Shown here in pieces: positions 46,001 to 64,000 of a stretch of DNA of 64,000 bases. A program made the position numbers and the translations under genes. The notes under the pieces are model-generated. The model did no database searches. It was not told the origin of the DNA and worked only from the letters and a program-made list of their open reading frames with translations. Numbering within the stretch: position 1 is the first letter of the stretch; each line of letters starts with the position of its first letter. This DNA comes from Zoroaster sp. YZ-2022 (Eukaryota; Echinodermata; Asteroidea; Forcipulatida; Zoroasteridae), in the NCBI GenBank assembly GCA_029582265.1, contig CM055837.1, positions 2,775,148-2,839,147 of the forward strand, given 5' to 3'.

Positions 46001-47900
46001 GATTGGGCTTCTCTAAAGTCAGACTGCCATTGGTCGGATATTTCATTTATTCAAATGAGCAAAGAAATAATTTATGCTTGAATACTTCTGGTCAAAATAT
46101 CTTGTATTATCAATGAAGGTCAGTCTTCAAACATCTGGGAAAAACTTTGGAATTTAATTTTCAAATATGACTCAAGTAACATAATGGATATATGGGATGT
46201 ATAAACTGTGCACATCATAGCCCTCAAGTGGTGAAAAGCACCCAGTCTCCAAGGCTAGGGCACTGTATGTGCACAAGACTCCATCACCTGTATACACTTG
46301 AAAAACTTTTTATTCAGCAAAAACTGCCCTGGTATCCTATAACACTGGAATGTAAATAGTCAGTAGACCACGCTTACCAGTGACAGCATGAACAGCGCCC
46401 TCAACAGGTCATGCATGTACCAGATAGAGAATAATACTCCAAAACCACAGATCTTTTTAAATGATTTTGTTCTCGTTTTTTAGGGGAGATGACATGTATC
46501 CTGGGAAAGACTCTTTAATGCAGGGAAACTACAAGGACTCGGCAGAGGGTGTTGACCGCATGGTGGCTGACCTGGAAAAACAGTAAGTCTAATAATAAAT
46601 AATATTAGTAATGGACACTTATACTGCGCCGGTATCCGCTCATGACACATGAACATTATTACCCTTGTCATCGGGCCAGTTATATCATTCTTAGAACCCA
46701 TCTCAACTCCCTGGGGAGTATGCAGCCCATGCTACCAAATGTGTAGCACAACGAGCTTAATCAAACACAATTACCGTCTCTGCCCTCACAGGTCCCCATT
46801 TATACTCCTGGGTGAAGAGAAGCAATTATAGTTAAGTGTCTTGCTCAGGGACACAAGCACCACGTTCGCCGCCAAGATTCGAACCCACATTCTGATGACT
46901 CGGCCATCAGAACACAAGTCCGATGCACTAAACCGCTCGACCATGGTACCCCAGTCTCTGGTATTTTTTACCAAATAATGAAGGATGAAAAGGCATTTAA
47001 TGTACACTCTTTGGATAATTGCTCAAATAACAAGTTTATTATTTCTGAAGTGCTGTCTTTTAAGGTGTTATGTTTTCTTTTTGCACTGCATGGGTTCAGT
47101 TCAAAAAGATAGTAAATGCGATCTAGTCGGTTTATCGGGACAAGGTCATTAGCTTGACCTGGTCACATCATTGCTTGTTTGTTGTGGACTCCACCTGGTC
47201 AGTTCATTGTTAATGGCCATAATAACCTTTTTGCAATGAAACGTCCAGGGGCTAATGTCATAGAGCTTGCCAAGCACACAATTTGATAATCACAGGAAAT
47301 TTGTGCTTAGCAAAAATAGGTCACCAGCCAAATTGTCACCTGATGTATATTCTGGCAGGTTCTCAGCTACATTTTGCTTAACAGATAAATTTGCTAAGCA
47401 ATTTTGTACTGCTTAGTATCTATGAAATTGGGCAAATTTCACAGAGCTGCTAAGCAGAGAATTTTGCTAAGCAAATATTTTTGGTAAGCGATATAAAACA
47501 GACTACCAGCTAAAATGCATACATTTTGTATGAATGTTTGGCTGGTAACCAAAGAAATCTGCTAAGCTAATTTTTCTGCTAAGCCCCTGGTCGTATTAAC
47601 AACCTTCTAGCTCTAAACAAACAAAATACTTTCGCACACAAATGCATTTCTGATTGAGGTCCTTTATTAGTTTCCCAGGGTAAATTGTTTTGGACTTCAT
47701 CTCAACCTTTCCCTTATGCGCCATCTTCTTTCAGGATTGACAAACGATCCAAGTTCAGCAGAAGACGTGCCTTCAATGAGGAGGACGACATCGATTACAT
47801 CAATGAGCGCAACATGCGATTCAACAAGAAAGCCGAGAGGTTCTACGGGAAGTACACCACAGAAATTAAACAGAATCTGGAGAGAGGAACGGCCGTGTAG
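43085..47900 (+). CDS. SYF2: Pre-mRNA-splicing factor SYF2 (225 aa, 7 coding exons)
   Basis: The coding exons are 43085-43096, 43994-44059, 44354-44479, 45622-45739, 45895-45985, 46484-46582 and 47735-47900 (678 nt, GT-AG, frame kept). SYF2 is a NineTeen/Prp19-complex-associated spliceosome component (human p29/GCIPIP, 243 aa). Diagnostic blocks are [25 protein letters not shown], and K-N-P-D-Q-G-F. The near-invariant C-terminus reads [21 protein letters not shown], and [12 protein letters not shown]. The first coding exon contributes only four residues (M-A-S-S). The N-terminal segment is shorter than in human. It is convergent with CDC5L. A decayed copy of the last exon lies 95 bp past the stop. 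A SINE starts about 9 bp past the donor of exon 6. Confidence 0.97.
43629..43816. mobile_element. MITE with CTTGCCCAAGCAGACAC ends
   Basis: About 30-bp inverted ends: CTTGCCCAAGCAGACACTTT on the left and AAAGTGTCTGCTTGGGCAAG on the right. The pairing continues inward through TGGCATAAA. In SYF2 intron 1. Only one copy in the window. Confidence 0.8.
44586..45331. mobile_element. hAT-like element with CAGAGATGCCACT ends (746 bp)
   Basis: Ends CAGAGATGCCACT and AGTGGCATCTCTG, flanked by AACAAT on both sides (AACAATCAG if the ambiguous bases are counted). The open frame of about 116 codons inside has no recognised domain. In SYF2 intron 3. Confidence 0.75.
46592..46956 (-). mobile_element. tRNA-derived SINE next to a splice donor
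   Basis: Family body present (CTCCCTGGGGAGTATGCAGC, AGAAGCAATTATAGTTAAGT), with the tRNA-like head at the right (AAACCGCTCGACCATGG) and an (ATA)n tail at the left. The tail starts only about 9 bp after the exon 6 boundary at 46582. Confidence 0.82.
47245..47590. mobile_element. GCTAAGCA-type element with CCAGGGGCT ends
   Basis: Ends CCAGGGGCTAATGTCATAGA and TTCTGCTAAGCCCCTGG are imperfect inverted repeats. The interior repeats TTTGCTAAGCA and GGCTGGTAACCAAAGAAAT. Fragments of the family lie at about 14678-14790, 37545-37680, 38170-38275 and 49110-49350. In SYF2 intron 6. Confidence 0.65.
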
Positions 47901-47995
47901 TCATCTTGATTTTGAGACTGTAGAGGAATTACAACCCCTTAAATCAAACAGTCAGCGTGTATATTGATTATGAGACATAGAGGGCGCTATTCAGT

Positions 47996-48104
47996 GACAT
48001 TGATTACATGAATGAACGCACAATGCAACGCAACCAAAAAGTAAGGTTTTACGCGAGTACACTACAGATGTCGAACAGAATCTCAAGAGAGAAATGGCCG
48101 TGTA
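47996..48104 (+). pseudogene. Decayed tandem copy of the SYF2 terminal exon
   Basis: The sequence from GACATTGATTACATGAATGA to GAGAAATGGCCGTGTA aligns to 47787-47898 (GACATCGATTACATCAATGA to GGAACGGCCGTGTAG), offset by about 209 bp. Roughly three quarters of bases agree, with small indels that break the frame. The homologous part starts inside the last exon and ends at the stop codon. It would be transcribed as SYF2 3' UTR. Confidence 0.85.
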
Positions 48105-48252
48105 TCCAGCCAGAATATCAATATTTATTAAGAGCTTTACAAACTCAAAAATGCCATGTTATGTATATGGTGTTTGGATACATCTGCTTCTTCAAAACAC
48201 AAAGAATATTCATCATAAGTAAAACTTGTAGCTGTGCATGGTGAAGAGGATA

Positions 48253-48391
48253 AGTAAAGACTATTTGCGGTGACACCATGTGAAATTCTCAATTGAGTAG
48301 TAATTAGTTCTGAAACCTCCAGTTCTTTTCAGAACTAATTACTACTCAATTGAGAATTTCACATGGTGTCACTGCAAATAGTCTTTAATTA
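48253..48391. repeat. Long inverted repeat in the SYF2 3' region
   Basis: Arms of ~58-60 bp run outward from a short loop around 48311-48325. The left arm starts AAAGACTATTTGCGGTGACA and the right ends TGTCACTGCAAATAGTCTTT. Half copies at 2090 and 8259, and a weak match at 59045, mark it as a fold-back MITE family. As RNA it would form a near-perfect hairpin. Confidence 0.88.
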
Positions 48392-48683
48392 AGATTCATC
48401 ATAGTGTAAGTCTATGGATTTTGCAAAGTGAAATATTTGTCACCATCGAATTCCTTTGAATTAATATAGCCCTCACAAGTTGACATGGAGGCCACTCTGA
48501 TCCACAAAATTCTGTTCTTGAGCAACCTTCAGTACATACATATACAAGCCTGCTGTCCTTTCCAAGTAATCTTACAAAATCAACTGTGTGCCACCCAAGG
48601 CCACTGTAAATGTTTGAACATATTAGTATGGCCTGCAGTGTATCGATGGGAGACCACCTTACCCTGCAATCTCAGTGGTGTGA

Positions 48684-48760
48684 CAGGGCACAGAAGGGTA
48701 ACCATAGGAGGCCACTGGCCTGAATGGGTTGTTTCAAAAATTGCACTGATTGTAGGAGGG
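48684..48760. mobile_element. CCCTCC-ended TTAA element fragment
   Basis: Ends TTGTAGGAGGG directly before TTAA (48761-48764). Inverse of 14584-14678. The other end was not identified with confidence. Confidence 0.6.
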
Positions 48761-49702
48761 TTAATAGGGGACACCCTAAACCTAATGTTTCTTTTTTATT
48801 CATGGTCGACAAGAAATCAGATTTTAAATGGAATATTTTAATATATGGTGGAACCATTTAAAATTACACATACACTGTATGTACTCTTGTTGCATCATGG
48901 TTTCTGTACTAAAACTATTTTTGCAAATTGTTAATTTGAAATTTAATCATAAACAACTTTGTATAGACACAATTTGTTATTTTGAAGGGCAGAATTTTCC
49001 TGCAGTTATTATGTAAACAAGTACATGTGGTCCATCTATATACAGTTGTCAGAAAAGTAAAACGAACAATTCTAAAGGCTAAAATACTTGTCTTGATAGC
49101 AATTGTATAGACCTGTTTGGCAGAAAGATTTGCTAACCAGGTTTAGCTATTTACCAGCCAAACTTTCAAACTCAATATACATGTAATTGTGTATCCGTTT
49201 CATATTACTTTATAGCAAAACTTTGCTTAGATTTATTTTTCTCTAAGCACTATAAAACAGACCACCAGTTAAAGTGCATATCTTTTTATATGAAAGTTTG
49301 GCTGGTAACCAACAGAACCTGCTAAAGCGCGTTTTTTCTGTTCAGCAGCTTTATGTAATTTAGCCCCCCCGTACTCCTGCAGTAATTTACATCCATTGTA
49401 TTTATAAAGTAAAAGGAATTAAAAGAAGAAAAAAGTAATATTTGATATTTGACTCGTGTTTAATTTATTAACAAGCCCTAGAAAGATTACTATCAACACG
49501 GTTCATACTTTTAAAGATAAGCAAAACAAAGGTACAATTTCAAATATAAAATATCGACAATGTTAGACATCCTCATTAATGAGATACACAGCAGTCCCCT
49601 ACTTATGCTTCAACCAATCCAGTAATACATGTACACTTATCATGAGATTCATATTTGATAATTATGTGTTCAGAATGCCAGTCATAACATACAAAGGATA
49701 TA

Positions 49703-49983
49703 ATATACTGAACAGCAAAAGAAATGCAAGTCCGAGGTCTTGTCAAACAGAAGACAAACCATTTTGATTCTAATCACTCATTTAATGAAAAAATGCTTTC
49801 AATTTGTGAGCTGAAAGTGACTGTTGAAATTACATTGCAAGATTTTCACATTCAACAGTCACTTTCAGCTCACAAATTGAAAGCATTTTTCATTAAATGA
49901 GTGATTAGAATCAAAATAATTTGTCTTCTGTTTGAAAACTTGACAAGACCTCGGACTTGCGTTTCTTTTGCTGTTCAGTATAT
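49703..49983. repeat. Long hairpin-forming inverted repeat (~125-bp arms)
   Basis: The left arm 49703-49828 and right arm 49851-49983 are nearly exact inverses around a ~22-base loop. The outer ends are ATATACTGAACAGC and the inverse; the inner ends are GTGACTGTTGAA and TTCAACAGTCAC. The right arm has one ~8-base insertion (GAAAACTT) and a few mismatches. It lies between the SYF2 and CDC5L stop codons, 736 bp from the CDC5L stop. No other copy seen in the window. Confidence 0.9.
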
Positions 49984-50484
49984 TTATATACCTAGTCAGT
50001 TTCCCTTGTGGTTTATTTGATTATATGATATAAGAAGTCAGATCGTCTTCGATTTGGTACAGCACCGATTCATTAACTCTGGGGTTGCAGCCTCAAATCC
50101 CACATCAAGTAAATTTTCCTTCGTTCACTCCAAACAAAACTATGAAGTTGTATGACTTTAACCCTAACCCCTAGGTATTCTGGCTAGGAACCTTCCTGAT
50201 TCCTCCAAAATCCATCAGTGCACTTTGGGAAACATGCCCTTATCTTCAAAATGCAGCATGCATTTTCATTGATCTTTCATATTCAGCACTTGAGGCCTGT
50301 ACTTCTTGCCAGGTAGTAATTTTGCCCCATTTGAAGAGGTGAAAGTACCAGTTTCCACCAGTGCTGAATTTTTCCCAAAAAGTGCCTGTTGGATGATTTT
50401 GCAGCATTTTGGATGGTTAGGGTTGATGCCCCAATTATGACAGTACCATGAGTTTATACAATGGACAGGTTATATGGATGTCAT

Positions 50485-50636
50485 CAGGGGCCGATTTCAC
50501 AAAGAGCTAATATTGATCTTAACTGTGTATCAATCTTAATTGCTTAGCAAAGTGTGATGTCACAATACAAATCACTATGGTAATACTAACAACTCATCTT
50601 AAGATGAATCTTAGTGCTTTGTGAAATCGAGCCCTG
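50485..50636. mobile_element. GATTTCACAAAGAGC element, copy B (young)
   Basis: Ends CAGGGGCCGATTTCAC and GTGAAATCGAGCCCTG; essentially identical to the element at 24275-24425. Ends about 80 bp past the CDC5L stop codon, so it probably lies in the CDC5L 3' UTR. Confidence 0.82.
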
Positions 50637-50718
50637 GACCATCAAAGGTTGGCCACATTGTGCAGGTGGCCACAGTGTGCAGGTGGCCATGTTTCACTGT
50701 GCGTCACTCCGTTCAGTC

Positions 50719-63205
<12,487 letters not shown>

Positions 63206-63616
63206 GTTGAAATTTATCGATGAAAAACTTTAAAAAACTAAAAATTTGGTGTTTGATGATCTCACCAGCCGAATCGAGTTGGTCGCTCGATCGCGTTTAC
63301 GTTGATATTGATGATCGTTAAAGGGCGCCCTCTGTTGCCGAAATGTAATGCAGTGTACCTATATTTATGTCAACTTGCACGATGAGAAGGCGGTCAGTTT
63401 TAGACATTTAATGGCATTTCTACACATGTTTTTGTTATAATTCGAACAATAACCAATATCACAAACTGCTCATGGAAAGAATACGTGAGGCAAGTATTGA
63501 GAAATGATCGCGATTTACCCCCAATCTGAGCTGGGACGATGGGCATAGGGGTAGTAGGCCTAGGTGGGAAGTAATTATTTAGGGGGAGGGGTGGGTTCTT
63601 GGAGACAATTTGGGAA
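63206..63616. promoter_or_regulatory. CDC5L upstream region
   Basis: A TTTATCGATGAAAA stretch just upstream of the start codon and CpG-containing sequence (GTCGCTCGATCGCG) at about 63281-63296 suggest a TATA-less promoter. No binding site is assigned with certainty. Confidence 0.3.
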
Positions 63617-64000
63617 AGAATGTCGTATCTAACCGCCACTTTTTAAAGTTTTTATTTTATTTTTGCAACCACTAACCAGTTAAAAATGATTCTATGGATT
63701 TTTTTGGGGGTACAGAAAGCGAAAACTATCTTTAAAATCCACTTTTATGATGGTTTTCGAACTTTATTTCCCTTCTAAAAAAATCCTCCCCTTCAGAAAA
63801 TAGAAGGATCCTATTATATTTGCCACTGCGCATGTACAATAACCGTGTTGGTCACTAACAGGGGAGTTGACAAGATCAGACTGACATGACTGAGGAAGTC
63901 ATCGTATACCAAAAATTCCTGATTTTTCATGAAATAAATATCCTAGAATAATTTGAAGTATATGTCCATCATCACCCATATGTTCTCCACCTTACTAGGT
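63617..64000. mobile_element. AGAATGTCGTAT TIR element, copy 3, cut by the window edge
   Basis: Starts AGAATGTCGTATCTAACCGC and runs parallel to 41905-42290 (CACTTTTATGATGGTTTTC, CATGAAATAAATATCCTAGA). The right end would lie about 60 bp beyond the window. Confidence 0.88.

Overview
This is a eukaryotic, intron-rich, AT-rich genomic window. The protein sequences look like invertebrate deuterostome orthologues. Together with dense small DNA transposons and tRNA-derived SINEs, this suggests a marine deuterostome, most likely an echinoderm such as a sea star. The taxon is an inference, since no species-diagnostic marker was identified.

Six protein-coding genes can be built from the sequence. 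In order they are: (1) an intronless three-Ig-domain membrane receptor on the minus strand (5921-7276); (2) DGCR6 on the minus strand, 4 coding exons (21296-26345); (3) an importin alpha of the KPNA2 type on the plus strand, 12 coding exons (29341-36224); (4) TAF12 with a polyglutamine N-terminal extension on the minus strand, 6 coding exons (37881-41690); (5) SYF2 on the plus strand, 7 coding exons (43085-47900); (6) CDC5L on the minus strand, 15 coding exons (50719-63205). Every exon join keeps the reading frame and uses GT-AG borders. The assembled proteins (200, 515, 302, 225 and 805 aa for genes 2-6) are close to the usual family lengths, except TAF12, which is enlarged by its N-terminus. 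DGCR6/KPNA and TAF12/SYF2 are divergent pairs; KPNA/TAF12 and SYF2/CDC5L are convergent pairs. SYF2 and CDC5L both belong to the Prp19/NineTeen spliceosomal complex.

The rest is largely transposon debris. About 14 kb (7.3-21.3 kb) has no recognisable gene. Four element types sit at TTAA targets: an abundant ~220-bp fold-back MITE (at least 11 loci), a CCCTCCTA-ended family, a CCAGTTCGCGTC-ended element, and a 1.1-kb element carrying a broken THAP zinc finger, which fits the Kolobok superfamily. There are also hAT-like elements (one with a perfect 8-bp target duplication, nested inside a MITE), a ~450-bp terminal-inverted-repeat family with three copies, tRNA-derived SINEs (one with a 17-bp target duplication), a LINE 3' end, and several minisatellites.

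The observations most worth following are a transposon insertion that duplicated the 5' splice site of CDC5L exon 11, a decayed tandem copy of the SYF2 terminal exon just past its stop codon, two long inverted repeats between the SYF2 and CDC5L 3' ends, the TTAA elements that share target sites, and the polyQ TAF12. I found no prokaryotic-type system, CRISPR array or intact tRNA/rRNA gene.
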